A stretch of 64,000 nucleotides of DNA from positions 1 to 64,000 of the forward strand of contig JBFLWJ010000006.1 of the NCBI GenBank assembly GCA_040757835.1. Reading direction: 5' to 3'. The translations under genes were made by a program, and so were the position numbers. The notes below the pieces were generated by a model. It was given only the letters and a program-made list of their open reading frames with translations. It did no database searches and had not been told where the DNA came from. Positions 41,924-50,875 of this stretch are shown here, piece by piece. The stretch comes from Actinomycetota bacterium. Its GTDB lineage: Bacteria > Actinomycetota > Geothermincolia > Geothermincolales > RBG-13-55-18. Each line of letters starts with the position of its first letter. Positions within the stretch are counted from its first letter, which is position 1.

Positions 41924-43490
41924 GACCGAGATCGTCACCTCGGAGGTGGAACTCTCTCTGCAGGCGTCCGCGGGCTTGGCGGACGAGGAACTCATGGCCA
42001 TCCTCTCCGAAGCGGAGATGAGCCTGCTGGAGCGGCCGGTTTCCAAGCAGGTCGAGGTCGTGGTGCGGGTCGCTTCGCGCCTGCTCATGGACGGGTTGGC
42101 GTTCTTCCTGTCCATGTGGGTCGCCTACTGGATCCGCTTCGAGAACGCCTACGTCTTGCGGACCTTCCCCCCCGAGAACCTGGTGTCCTTCGGCGGCATC
42201 GCCATGGCCATGCTGCTGGCCTCGCCCGTCCTCTTCTTCGCGCTCAAGATATGCGGGATGTACGACACGCGCACGCGCGTGCGCATCCTCGACCGCATCC
42301 CCAAGATCGTGGGGGCGGTCAACGTCTATCTGATCTTCCTGCTCATCATGTCCTTCCTCCTGGACTCGTCGGTCTCTACCCGCGGGTTCCTGGTCTTCTT
42401 CTGGATGCTCTGCATCCTCTTCCTGTTCACCGGCCGCCTGGTGCTACAGGTGCTGCTCTCCGCGGCCGGCATCAACGATGTGGTCATGCGCAACACCCTC
42501 ATCATAGGCTCGGGAAAGGTGGGCAAGGAGGTGGCGCGCAAGCTTATCCACCACGACTCCTTCGGGCTGCGCCCGATAGGCATGATCGACGACGATCCAC
42601 TGTATAAGGAATTCCAGGAACCGGAACTGAACGGCCTGCGCGTGCTCGGGGGGCTGGACGACATGTCCCGCATCATCGGGGATTTCGACGTCGAGAAGGT
42701 GGTTATAGCCTTCACCAACGCGACCTCCGAGAAGCTCCTGGACGTGGCCTCGAAATGCAACAAGGCGGGCGTTGAGTGCTCGATCATCCCCCGGCTCTTC
42801 GAGGTGATCACCGACGAGATAACCGTGAACGAGATCGGCGGCATCCCCCTCATCCGCCTGCGGCAGAAGAAGATCGAGGGCTACCGCAAGCTGCTCAAGG
42901 CCGCCGAGGACTACGTACTGGGGACCATAGTGCTCCTGCTCACCTGGCCCATCCTCGTCGTGACCGCCATCGCGATAAAGCTGGACTCGCCCGGGCCGGT
43001 ATTCTTCAAGCAGAAAAGGCCGGGAAGGAACGGCAAATGCTTCAATTGCCTGAAGTTCCGTTCCATGGTGGACGGCGCCGACAAGATGCAGGCCGAGCTG
43101 GTCAACGGAAACGGGAACCTGGACGAGAACTGGCTGATCTGGAAGGACCCCGAAGACCCACGCATCACGAAGGTCGGCAAGTGGATACGCAAGTTCTCCA
43201 TCGACGAGCTGCCGCAGATCTTCAACGTCCTCTCCGGCAAGATGAGCCTGGTGGGGCCCCGGCCCTCCCTCAAGGAGGAATACAGCTGCTACAAGGAGTG
43301 GCACTTCCAACGGCTGAACGTGAAGCCCGGCATCACCGGGATGTGGCAGGTGAGCGGCCGCAGCGACCTGCCCTTCGACGAGATGATAAAGCTCGACCTC
43401 TACTACATCGAGACCTGGTCGCTGTGGACCGACTTTAAGATCATCATGCGCACTTTCTCGGCGATCATCTCATCCAACGGCGCCTACTGA
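41889..43490 (+). CDS. Undecaprenyl-phosphate sugar phosphotransferase (WcaJ/WbaP-like)
   Basis: A 533-residue polyprenol-phosphate hexose-1-phosphate transferase that starts lipid-linked polysaccharide assembly. Four or five membrane segments (about 60-195) lead to a CoA-binding-like Rossmann domain (LIIGSGKVGKEVARKL, about 205-220) and the C-terminal bacterial sugar transferase domain (about 325-530) with SPGPVFFKQKRPGRNGK, LKFRSM, DELPQIFNVLSG and VGPRP. GGAGGAGGAGC precedes the ATG. Glucose-1-phosphate or galactose-1-phosphate is the likely donor moiety. It uses the carrier recycled by UppP. Confidence 0.92.
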   Translation: MDKQLTKNGLSETEIVTSEVELSLQASAGLADEELMAILSEAEMSLLERPVSKQVEVVVRVASRLLMDGLAFFLSMWVAYWIRFENAYVLRTFPPENLVSFGGIAMAMLLASPVLFFALKICGMYDTRTRVRILDRIPKIVGAVNVYLIFLLIMSFLLDSSVSTRGFLVFFWMLCILFLFTGRLVLQVLLSAAGINDVVMRNTLIIGSGKVGKEVARKLIHHDSFGLRPIGMIDDDPLYKEFQEPELNGLRVLGGLDDMSRIIGDFDVEKVVIAFTNATSEKLLDVASKCNKAGVECSIIPRLFEVITDEITVNEIGGIPLIRLRQKKIEGYRKLLKAAEDYVLGTIVLLLTWPILVVTAIAIKLDSPGPVFFKQKRPGRNGKCFNCLKFRSMVDGADKMQAELVNGNGNLDENWLIWKDPEDPRITKVGKWIRKFSIDELPQIFNVLSGKMSLVGPRPSLKEEYSCYKEWHFQRLNVKPGITGMWQVSGRSDLPFDEMIKLDLYYIETWSLWTDFKIIMRTFSAIISSNGAY

Positions 43491-43794
43491 AAAGCGGCCC
43501 GTGCAATAGCGTAGGGGGGTTTGGGGGGAACCGGGTGGCCCCACCGCCACCCGGTTTCGTATTGCCCGTTGATTGAAACCCGGCCTGCGTCAGCCCCAGG
43601 CGGGCGCGCCGTTTCCACGCATGAAACACATCCCGGCCCAGCAGCCAAAGGACACCGCCACCCCCACAGCGAAGAAGACTTCGAGGCGCGCGAGGCGGGA
43701 CCCGTTTCCGGACGTTCTGTCCCCGATGTCTGCACGGTCCCGTTTCCCCGCCGCATCCCCAAACCATGGGTGGCTATGGACAAGGAGGCGGGCG
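43491..43794. other. 304-base gap after the exopolysaccharide operon
   Basis: Contains the hairpin at 43529-43556 and then sequence without a convincing gene. A rightward frame runs in from 43573 into the AI-2E-like gene, but its extra N-terminal part is Arg/Pro/Ser-rich and lacks a better ribosome site than the GTG at 43795. Confidence 0.5.
43529..43556 (+). terminator. Terminator-like hairpin
   Basis: AACCGGGTGGC and GCCACCCGGTT form a perfect 11-base stem with a six-base loop, 38 bases after the sugar-transferase stop. Only a short TTT lies at the end, so termination may be partial. Confidence 0.55.
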
Positions 43795-44382
43795 GTGTTC
43801 GAGCACGACGACTGGTGGTCGCTGAAACCCTACCGCATGTGGCTGCGGCGCTTCGGCGGCGCGAGCTGGTTCACCCTGGGCATCATCGCCATCGTCACCC
43901 TCATCTTCCTGGACCTGATGGCCACCAAGTCCCTGGTGCTGCCCATCGTCATCGCTGCCGCCCTGGGCGTGATCTTCCTTCCCCTGGTCAACTTCCTGGC
44001 GCGCTGGCACGTCCCGCGCTGGCTCGGCGCCGTCATCTGTATCATCATCATAGCCCTGGTCGCGGGAACCGTCGCCATGATCGTCCACGGCATCGCCACC
44101 CAGGGAGAGTCCATCGTGCAGACCATCGAGGACGCTTTCGCGGATATAGAGACCTGGTTGGGCGACGCGCGGATAAGCCAGGACATCGCCGGCTGGGCCG
44201 AGTCCTCCACCGAGACGGCGTATAAGAACCTCACCGGCGGGTTCGCCTCCAAGCTGTTCAACGGACTGGCGAGCATGGCCTCCCTGGGGCTCGGCATGTT
44301 CCTCAGCTTCTTCATCCTTTTCTTCGTGCTCAACTACGCCCACCGCGGGGCGGAAAAGATCGGAGCTGTGAACCGGACGTGA
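43795..44382 (+). CDS. AI-2E/UPF0118-family membrane protein, shortened
   Basis: A 195-residue protein matching the N-terminal half of AI-2E-type exporters: paired membrane helices at about 25-70 and 80-105, an amphipathic outer region, then one long helix (about 158-185). Full-length members have about 350 residues and seven or eight helices; the C-terminal half is absent and does not continue in another frame. The GTG start has AGGAGG five bases upstream, and the stop overlaps the next start (GTGA), so it still looks like a working, coupled gene. It may be a stable short form or a truncation. Confidence 0.65.
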   Translation: MFEHDDWWSLKPYRMWLRRFGGASWFTLGIIAIVTLIFLDLMATKSLVLPIVIAAALGVIFLPLVNFLARWHVPRWLGAVICIIIIALVAGTVAMIVHGIATQGESIVQTIEDAFADIETWLGDARISQDIAGWAESSTETAYKNLTGGFASKLFNGLASMASLGLGMFLSFFILFFVLNYAHRGAEKIGAVNRT

Positions 44383-45110
44383 GCGTGCTGTCGGCCGCGA
44401 TGTGGGGTGCCATCGGGGCGGCGGCCCTTCTCATCGGGGCCGCCATCGCCATACTCCACAAGCCCTCCGAGCGGATGACCGGCATGGTCATGGGGTTCGG
44501 GAGCGGCACCCTCATCAGCGCCATCGCCTACGAACTCGTCCCGGAATCGACACTCGGCGGGGGCTTCTGGATAATGATCGCGTTTTTCGCCGGGGCCCTC
44601 ACTTTCTTCGCGAGCGACTGGTTCATCGACCGCCTGGGGGGCGCGCACCGCAAGGATATCAGCGGGGGCGAGGGGGGAGGCTCGGGCATGGCCATCTTCC
44701 TGGGCACGCTACTCGACGGCGTGCCGGAGTCCATGATCCTGGGGATCGGTCTCGGATTGGGCGGCTCGGTGAGCACTGCCTTCCTCTTCGCCGTGTTCAC
44801 CTCCAACATCCCCGAGGGCGTGGCGGGGACGGTATGCCTGCAGGCCGAAGGGCGTTCCGACCGGAGGATACTGCTCATGTGGCTGTCTCTTCTCCTGGCC
44901 TCCGCTGCCGCCGCCGGCCTGGGTTACCTCTTCACCGAACAGGCGAAAGTCATCGAGGGCGCATACCTGCAGGCCTTCGCGGCGGGAGCCATGCTCACCA
45001 TGCTCGCAGACACCATGATGCCCGAGGCGTTCAAACACGGGGGCAAGGTGGTGGGCCTGTTCACGGTACTGGGGTATCTTGCGGCGGCCGTGCTCTCCGT
45101 GCTTGAGTGA
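44379..45110 (+). CDS. ZIP-like membrane protein lacking the metal-site histidines
   Basis: A 243-residue protein with eight hydrophobic segments and the general ZIP layout. In classical ZIP transporters the two central helices carry HN-x-P-E-G type motifs; here they read LDGVPES and SNIPEG, so both leading histidines are replaced. Zinc transport by the usual route is therefore doubtful; it may carry another ion or have lost transport. It starts with GTG overlapping the AI-2E stop. The gene order suggests joint expression with the shortened AI-2E protein. Confidence 0.75.
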   Translation: MSVLSAAMWGAIGAAALLIGAAIAILHKPSERMTGMVMGFGSGTLISAIAYELVPESTLGGGFWIMIAFFAGALTFFASDWFIDRLGGAHRKDISGGEGGGSGMAIFLGTLLDGVPESMILGIGLGLGGSVSTAFLFAVFTSNIPEGVAGTVCLQAEGRSDRRILLMWLSLLLASAAAAGLGYLFTEQAKVIEGAYLQAFAAGAMLTMLADTMMPEAFKHGGKVVGLFTVLGYLAAAVLSVLE

Positions 45111-45140
45111 GTGACACAAAGGGCGCTCATCTGCTAGTAT
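45111..45140 (+). promoter_or_regulatory. Promoter: GTGACA, 18 bases, extended -10 TGCTAGTAT
   Basis: -35 GTGACA (45111-45116, 5/6 match) overlaps the end of the ZIP-like gene; after an 18-base spacer comes TAGTAT (45135-45140) with the TGC extension. It serves the MFS exporter gene at 45185. Confidence 0.6.
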
Positions 45141-45184
45141 GTGTGTCAAGTCGCAGGTCACACCGACATGAGGGGAGGACAGCG

Positions 45185-46735
45185 ATGTCCGGGCGCGGTA
45201 AATGGTCGGTGGTGATCGTCGCCTGCATGGCCATCTTCATCATCGTCCTCGATTCCTCGGCGATGAACGTCGCCATCAGCAAGCTGGTAGAGGACCTTCA
45301 CACCTCCCTCAGCTTCATCCAGGCCATCATCGCCATCTACGCGCTGGTGATAGCCTCCTTCATGATGCTGGGGAGCAAGCTCCAGGACATCCTGGGCAGG
45401 AAGCGGACCTTCCTCATCGGCACCATCATCTACGGGTGCGGGACGCTCATCGCCACCTGCAGCCTCAACGCCTGGATGCTCCTGGTCGGCTGGGCGCTCC
45501 TGGAGGGGGTGGGAGCGGCCATGATGCTCCCCGCCACCACCACCCTTGTCAGCGCCGCTTACACCGGCAAGGACCGCGTGCTGGCCTTCGGGATCTGGGG
45601 CGGGATCGCCGCGACCGGCGCCGCCGTGGGGCCCATCGTCGGAGGCTTCTTCACCTCCTATCTCACCTGGAGGCTGGTCTTCGCCTCCGAGATACTCCTG
45701 GTCTTCGCCATCCTGCTGCTCAGGTCCCGCCTGAGCGAGTCAGAGCCCGAACTGGGGTGGAAGGACCTGGACAAAGGAGGGGCGGTCATGTCCATCATCG
45801 CCATGTTCCTGTTCATCTTCGGAGTGCTGCTGCTGAGGACGCCCGACTTCTGGCCCATCGTCCCCCTGCTGACCATCCCGGGTATCGCCCTCTTCGTGGT
45901 CTTTCTCTGGTACCAGGGCGGGAGAAAACGGCGAGGCAAGGAGCCGCTCTTCGACACCTCCCTGCTCAAGAGCCGCGCCTTCGACCTCGGCAACCTGACC
46001 TCGATGATCCAGCAGGTCGCCCTGGCCGCGGTGCTTCTGGTAATACCCATCTTCCTGCAGCAGGTCAACAAGGTGAGCCCGATGATGACAGGGGTGGCCC
46101 TGCTCCCCCTGTCGCTCTCTATCTTTGTCTTCTCCCTTGCCGGCCGCCGCTTCCTGATCCTTCTGCGCCGTCCCAAATACGTGGTGATGCTGGGTTTCGC
46201 GGTGGCGGCGGTGGGGCTGTTCCTGCTACGGGACGACTTCTCTGTGAACACTATCTTGCCCGACCTGATCCTGGGATCAGTGGTTCTGGGCGTGGGTATC
46301 GGCCTGCTGCTCTCCCAGCTCACCGAGATCACCATGTCCGCGGGCGGCAGCGGGCAGGAGGCGGACGCCTCCGGGTTCCTCAACACCTCGAAGAACCTGG
46401 GTTACTCAATGGGTACGGCCCTCATCGGGGTGCTGCTCCTCCTGGGGTTGTTCAGCGGCCTGGTCACGGAGATAAGCGGTTCGAGCCTGGCCGTGGGGAT
46501 GTCCGAGGAGCAGGTACAGGAGAGCCTGGTGGAATACGTGCAGAGCATGCAGACCTCTCCCCCGCCGGGCATCCCGGAGGACAAGGTCCCGGAGGCGACG
46601 GAGGTCGTGGACTCCGCCCTCTCCTCCGCCATGGAGATGTCCTTCATCGTCCTGGCGGCGGTCATGCTCCTGGGTCTGGCCGCATCTGTCTTCCTCCCGA
46701 AAACGGAGCCCAGGAAGGACGCCGGGGACGGATGA
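45185..46735 (+). CDS. MFS multidrug exporter, DHA2 (EmrB/QacA) family
   Basis: A 516-residue major-facilitator permease with 14 membrane segments predicted from the hydrophobicity pattern. The DHA2 motif D1 (LDSSAMNVAISKL, about residues 20-32), motif A (GSKLQDILGRKRTF, about 61-74) and motif C (GIAATGAAVGPIVGG, about 140-154) are clear. A polar loop lies near the C-terminus before the last helix. Proton-driven export of toxic compounds is the family role. GGGGAGGACAGCG precedes the ATG. No regulator is adjacent. It converges on the P-type ATPase gene. Confidence 0.92.
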   Translation: MSGRGKWSVVIVACMAIFIIVLDSSAMNVAISKLVEDLHTSLSFIQAIIAIYALVIASFMMLGSKLQDILGRKRTFLIGTIIYGCGTLIATCSLNAWMLLVGWALLEGVGAAMMLPATTTLVSAAYTGKDRVLAFGIWGGIAATGAAVGPIVGGFFTSYLTWRLVFASEILLVFAILLLRSRLSESEPELGWKDLDKGGAVMSIIAMFLFIFGVLLLRTPDFWPIVPLLTIPGIALFVVFLWYQGGRKRRGKEPLFDTSLLKSRAFDLGNLTSMIQQVALAAVLLVIPIFLQQVNKVSPMMTGVALLPLSLSIFVFSLAGRRFLILLRRPKYVVMLGFAVAAVGLFLLRDDFSVNTILPDLILGSVVLGVGIGLLLSQLTEITMSAGGSGQEADASGFLNTSKNLGYSMGTALIGVLLLLGLFSGLVTEISGSSLAVGMSEEQVQESLVEYVQSMQTSPPPGIPEDKVPEATEVVDSALSSAMEMSFIVLAAVMLLGLAASVFLPKTEPRKDAGDG

Positions 46736-46747
46736 GGCCCGCCGTCC

Positions 46748-49492
46748 CTATTGCCTGCCGCGCATGGGGATTAGGCGCAGAAGGGGCTTGGCCACATCGG
46801 TGAGAAGGATAAGTACCGCGACCGCCGCCAGGCAGATACCCCACTGCTCCCGGGACAGCGGCACCGTATCGAATATCCCCCCCAGCAGCTCCAGCTCGGT
46901 GATGAGGAAGACGCTCAGGATGCCCCAGAGGAAAGAGAACCATAGCTTCGGGTTGGTGAAGGTCTCGCGGCGGAAGACGCTGCTATCGGGGAAGCGCAGG
47001 CTGAGCGCGTAGACGATGGGGGCGCAGGAGAATACCACGAAGGCCATGGTGCGCCCTACAACCTCGGAATCGTAGTGAGCCCTTCCCCAGTGGAAGACCG
47101 CGACCACCGCAGCCGCTATGATCAGGCCCGAGAAGGCGACCTGGGCCGCATAGCGCAGACCGAGCACCGGCTGGTCGGCCGGCCTGGGTTTGCGCTGCAT
47201 CAGTCCCGGTGTCGGGGTGTCGTATCCGAGCACGGCGCCGACGGGCACGACCTCTCCGAACTTGATCCACAGTACCTGCAGCGGGTTGAAGAGGGTGACA
47301 CCGACGAACAGGCTAGTCCCCAGAAACGCCAGGATGAAGGCCACCAGGTTGGACATCTGCAGGCGTACGAACTTCATCAGGTTGTCGTAGACCACCCGTC
47401 CTTCCTTGACGGCGCTGACTATGGTGCCGAAGTTGTCATCGGTCAGGATCATCTTCGCCGCTTCCTTGGAGACGTCCGTTCCCGTGATGCCCATGGCGAT
47501 GCCGATGTCGGCGGTCTTGAGGGCGGGAGCGTCGTTCACTCCGTCGCCGGTCATTGCGACCACATCCCCCTGCGCCTGCAGGATCTCGACCAGGCGCACC
47601 TTGTCATGGGGAGCGACGCGCGCGATGATCCCTATATCCTCGACCTGACGCGCGGCCTCTTCCTCGTCCATCGCCTCGAACTCCTGGCCGGTCACCGCGC
47701 GCCCCTCTATGCCCAGCTCCTCTGCGACGGCGGCCGCGGTGACGGCGTGGTCCCCGGTGATCATCCTCACCCGGATGCCCGCTTCCTTACACGCGGAGAT
47801 CGCCTCCCCCACCTCGGAGCGCGGTGGGTCGGCCATGCCCACCATGGCCGTGAGCACGAGGTCGTTCACCTGCGCCAGCAGGTCGCCTTCCGCCTCGAAG
47901 GAATCGCGTTCAAAATCACGGCTGGCCACGATCAACTCGCGCAGGCCCTGCTCCGCCAGCTCGTCGTTGGCCTCCAAGACACGGGCACGCAGCTCATCGT
48001 CCATGCTCAACACCTCGCCGTCCCATTGGCGCACGAAGGAAGAGCGGTCGATGACCTTGTCCGGCGCACCCTTGACGAAGCAGCGCACGACCTGTCTGCC
48101 CGTCTCGTCGCTCATCTCGTGGAAGGTAGCCATGAGCATGTACTCGGAGTCGAATGGCAGGGTGGCGACGCGCGGATAATAGGCCCGCGTCTCCTCCGCG
48201 TCGATCCCTCCCTTGGCCGCCAGGACCACCAGTGCGCCCTCGTTGGGGTCGCCAACGCATTTCCCGTCCTTGATGGTGGCATCGGAGCAGAGGACCATGG
48301 GAAGGAGCACGGCGTCCAGGTCGGTCTCCCCCGCCCCCGCCACACGCTGGATATCCCCCTCGAGGCCGTAGCCCTGGCCGGTGACGTTGTAGCGCATCCC
48401 GGGCAGCAGCAGTCTGCGCACGGTCATCTGGTTCATGGTCAGGGTGCCGGTCTTGTCGGTGCAGATGGCGGAGGTGGATCCGAGGGTCTCGGCCGCGGGC
48501 AGGCTCTTGACGATGGCGTTCATGCCGGCCATCACCACCGTCCCCATTGACAGGATGGTGGTGACCACCGCGGGCAGGCCGGCGGGGATGGCGCCGATGG
48601 TGAGCGACACCCCGAAGAGGAAGATGGTGTCGAAGGACTCGTCCTTGGAGATGCCGACTATGAGTACGGTGATGAAGGCCGCCGCCGCCAGCACCAGGAT
48701 TATCTTCACCAGGTAGTCGATCTGACGGGTGAGGGGCGTCTCCTCCTTCTTCCTGCCCTGCAGGGAGCCTGCGATGCCGCCCACCTCGGTGGACATGCCC
48801 GTCTCCGTGACCACCATCTCGGCGCGGCCACGTGTCACCGTGGTGTTCATGAAGACCATATCGGTGCGGTCGCCGAGGGGCACGTCCACGGATGCGACCG
48901 GGTCCGTGTTCTTGAGGGCGGAGGTGCTCTCCCCGGTCAAAGACGACTCCTCCACCTCCAGGGTGGCGGCCGAGACCAGGCGCCCATCGGCGGGGATGCG
49001 GTCACCCTCGCGCAAGAGCACGATGTCCCCGGGGACCAGCTCCCCCGCCGCGACCGCGATGACCTCGCCGCCGCGGCGCACCCTGGCCTCGGACAGCAGC
49101 ATCTCCTTGAGCGCCTCGATGGCGCGGCTGGCCTTGCTCTCCTGCCGCAGGCCCAGCAGGGCGTTGAAGACGGTCACCAGGAGCACCAGGACGAAGCTGG
49201 GCCAGTTCTGGATGAGGGCAGCCACCACTGCCGTCCCCACCAGCACCAGCTGCATGAGCGGGCGGTACTGGCGGAGGAAAGCCTTGAGGAAGGTCTCCTT
49301 CTTGGTCTCGGCAAGCTCGTTACGGCCGTATGTGCGCAGGCGGTCGGAGGCCTCATCTCCACTGAGGCCGTTTGATGGATCGACTTCGAGCCGCGTCAAG
49401 CTCTCCTCTGCGCTCAATGCATGCCACGGGACCGGCGCGTTCCCCGGACTTCCCGGACTTGGCTCCTCCGCGGTAGTGGTCATTTCGGACAT
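46748..49492 (-). CDS. P-type cation ATPase with non-standard ion-site motifs
   Basis: A 914-residue P-type ATPase with a cation-ATPase N-terminal domain, actuator motif LTGES (about 185), phosphorylation site Asp346 in DKTGTLT, the GDGVND hinge and about ten helices. The TM4 motif, PEGLP in calcium pumps, is PAGLP (303-307), so the acidic ligand is replaced by Ala. The TM6 segment reads KFGEVVP (Glu747) instead of the usual N-x-x-x-D. These changes predict a different ion from calcium, or altered stoichiometry; the ion is not known. AAAGGG precedes the ATG. It is the largest protein in the window. Confidence 0.92.
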   Translation of the reverse strand: MSEMTTTAEEPSPGSPGNAPVPWHALSAEESLTRLEVDPSNGLSGDEASDRLRTYGRNELAETKKETFLKAFLRQYRPLMQLVLVGTAVVAALIQNWPSFVLVLLVTVFNALLGLRQESKASRAIEALKEMLLSEARVRRGGEVIAVAAGELVPGDIVLLREGDRIPADGRLVSAATLEVEESSLTGESTSALKNTDPVASVDVPLGDRTDMVFMNTTVTRGRAEMVVTETGMSTEVGGIAGSLQGRKKEETPLTRQIDYLVKIILVLAAAAFITVLIVGISKDESFDTIFLFGVSLTIGAIPAGLPAVVTTILSMGTVVMAGMNAIVKSLPAAETLGSTSAICTDKTGTLTMNQMTVRRLLLPGMRYNVTGQGYGLEGDIQRVAGAGETDLDAVLLPMVLCSDATIKDGKCVGDPNEGALVVLAAKGGIDAEETRAYYPRVATLPFDSEYMLMATFHEMSDETGRQVVRCFVKGAPDKVIDRSSFVRQWDGEVLSMDDELRARVLEANDELAEQGLRELIVASRDFERDSFEAEGDLLAQVNDLVLTAMVGMADPPRSEVGEAISACKEAGIRVRMITGDHAVTAAAVAEELGIEGRAVTGQEFEAMDEEEAARQVEDIGIIARVAPHDKVRLVEILQAQGDVVAMTGDGVNDAPALKTADIGIAMGITGTDVSKEAAKMILTDDNFGTIVSAVKEGRVVYDNLMKFVRLQMSNLVAFILAFLGTSLFVGVTLFNPLQVLWIKFGEVVPVGAVLGYDTPTPGLMQRKPRPADQPVLGLRYAAQVAFSGLIIAAAVVAVFHWGRAHYDSEVVGRTMAFVVFSCAPIVYALSLRFPDSSVFRRETFTNPKLWFSFLWGILSVFLITELELLGGIFDTVPLSREQWGICLAAVAVLILLTDVAKPLLRLIPMRGRQ

Positions 49493-49582
49493 GGCGTTTC
49501 CCTTTCTATCGCAAGGTTAAAGACCCTTGATGAACCGGCGCGTAGTGAAGGACATGAAGAGTTACCGTACCACTCTGATGAC

Positions 49583-49615
49583 GTTACCCCGACCCGCGTG
49601 GTAGGTCGGGGTAAC
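49583..49615 (-). terminator. Perfect hairpin downstream of the PASTA gene
   Basis: GTTACCCCGAC and GTCGGGGTAAC form a perfect 11-base stem with an 11-base loop between the PASTA stop (49642) and the P-type ATPase start (49492). No T-run follows in either direction. It may be a terminator for the PASTA transcript or an operator for the ATPase. Confidence 0.5.
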
Positions 49616-49641
49616 GAGAAGTCTGGCCGCTCTTACATCTA

Positions 49642-50385
49642 CTACGGAGTCTGTGCCTTGCTCACCACGATGGTGACGGTGCTACCCTTGCGCGCCGGCT
49701 GCCCCGCGGCGGGACTCTGGCTGATCACGATACCCACCTCGATCAAGCTGCTGGCCTGCTCCACCACTTTCACTTCCAGGCCGGCGTTCTCGAGCTGCGA
49801 TACGGCCGTGCTTTCCTCCACCCCCACTACGTTGGGGACGATGATGTTCTCGACCTCCCCGCCGACCTGCAGGACGACGCTGACTTCGGGAGTGATCAAC
49901 ATCCCGCTCAGGGGAGACTGAACCAGTACCGTCCCAACCCTGGTCTCGTCGAGCACGGTGCTGTTCTCGGCTCTGATATCCTTGATGCCCATCCCGTTCA
50001 GGGTGTTCACCGCCGCCGACTCGCTCATCCCCAGCAGGTCGGGCATCCTCATTTCAACGGTCACAACAGCGGTGACGGTACTGCCCTCGTCCAGGGTGGT
50101 ACCTTCGACGGGGTCCTGTGCCACAATCACGCCTTCCTTCTGGAGTTCGCTCTGTGCATAAGTCCCCTGCGGCCGCATATTCAACCCTATGTTACTAAGG
50201 GCCTGTGTGGCCTGCTCCTCGGTAAGGCCGACGATGTCTGGTACGGTCACCGTCTGAGTCCCGGAGGCCTCGATCAGGACCATGACCACCACGACAACGG
50301 CGATCGCGCATAGCGCGATGACGGTGATCCACACCCATTTAGGAGGTGATCCCAGCCCGCCGCCTGGCTTGCCTTTCTCAGACAT
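49642..50385 (-). CDS. Membrane protein with three PASTA domains, no kinase
   Basis: A 247-residue protein: a short Gly/Pro-rich cytoplasmic tail, one transmembrane helix (about 18-40) and three PASTA domains (about 45-112, 113-178 and 180-245), each starting [VM]P[DN][ILV][VL]G and holding an A..L...G helix. PASTA domains bind muropeptides or other beta-lactam-like wall fragments and usually sit on Ser/Thr kinases or PBPs. Here neither is attached or adjacent, so it may be a wall sensor or anchor. The TM-PASTA part resembles PknB without its kinase. Confidence 0.88.
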   Translation of the reverse strand: MSEKGKPGGGLGSPPKWVWITVIALCAIAVVVVVMVLIEASGTQTVTVPDIVGLTEEQATQALSNIGLNMRPQGTYAQSELQKEGVIVAQDPVEGTTLDEGSTVTAVVTVEMRMPDLLGMSESAAVNTLNGMGIKDIRAENSTVLDETRVGTVLVQSPLSGMLITPEVSVVLQVGGEVENIIVPNVVGVEESTAVSQLENAGLEVKVVEQASSLIEVGIVISQSPAAGQPARKGSTVTIVVSKAQTP

Positions 50386-50442
50386 CTTTCCCCTCCCTCT
50401 TACGCGAGTTACGTATCACCCCGGTATCATAAGGGATCGGTC

Positions 50443-50799
50443 TTACCCCATCTTCGCCTTGATCTTGGCCACGCGCTTGTCGTACTTCTCCTGCGAGATC
50501 TGTCCCGATTCCAGCATCTGCTGCAGGGCGTAGAGCTGCTCCGTCGCCTGGGCGGTCTTGTAATATTCCTGGTTCTCCCGCACCTGCTTCGCTCTTTCGA
50601 CGTCCTGCTCGGTGACCGGGCGGGCAATGAAGTAGATGAGCATGCCGAAGAGCGGGAAGATGAGCACGAAGATCACCCACAGCGCCTTGGCCCAGCCGGA
50701 GAGGTTGGGACGCTGGAAGATGTCGCACAGGGCGAATATCCAGACCATCATCAGCGGGATGTAGATGAAGAAGACCACCAGCCATTCCCAGAACTCCAT
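50443..50799 (-). CDS. PLDc_N plus SHOCT small membrane protein (copy 1)
   Basis: A 118-residue protein. Two membrane helices of the PLDc_N type (as at the front of cardiolipin synthases; FALCDIFQR then ALWVIFVLIFPLFGMLIYF) occupy residues 5-62, and a C-terminal SHOCT-like helical hairpin (LQQMLESGQISQEKYDKRV) occupies about 90-115. There is no phospholipase domain. ATAGGAGGGAAA precedes the ATG. It is a paralogue of the next gene upstream (77 bases away on the same strand). Confidence 0.85.
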   Translation of the reverse strand: MEFWEWLVVFFIYIPLMMVWIFALCDIFQRPNLSGWAKALWVIFVLIFPLFGMLIYFIARPVTEQDVERAKQVRENQEYYKTAQATEQLYALQQMLESGQISQEKYDKRVAKIKAKMG

Positions 50800-50875
50800 T
50801 TTCCCTCCTATCTCCGTCCTCCCCGGGCAAGGGCGGACGGATAATCAAAGCATCGGCGGCGCCTGCGGACCAGCA

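Noticed and set aside
43573..43794. An N-terminal extension of the AI-2E-like protein from an ATG at 43573.
   Set aside because: The extra residues are low-complexity Arg/Ser/Pro, while GTG 43795 has AGGAGG at good spacing.
44340..44400. Frameshift as the cause of the short AI-2E protein.
   Set aside because: No frame downstream continues the family sequence; the ZIP-like gene begins at once.
47075..48550. A 491-codon rightward frame inside the P-type ATPase gene.
   Set aside because: Fully antisense to a well-supported gene, with shadow-like composition rich in His, Arg and Gly.
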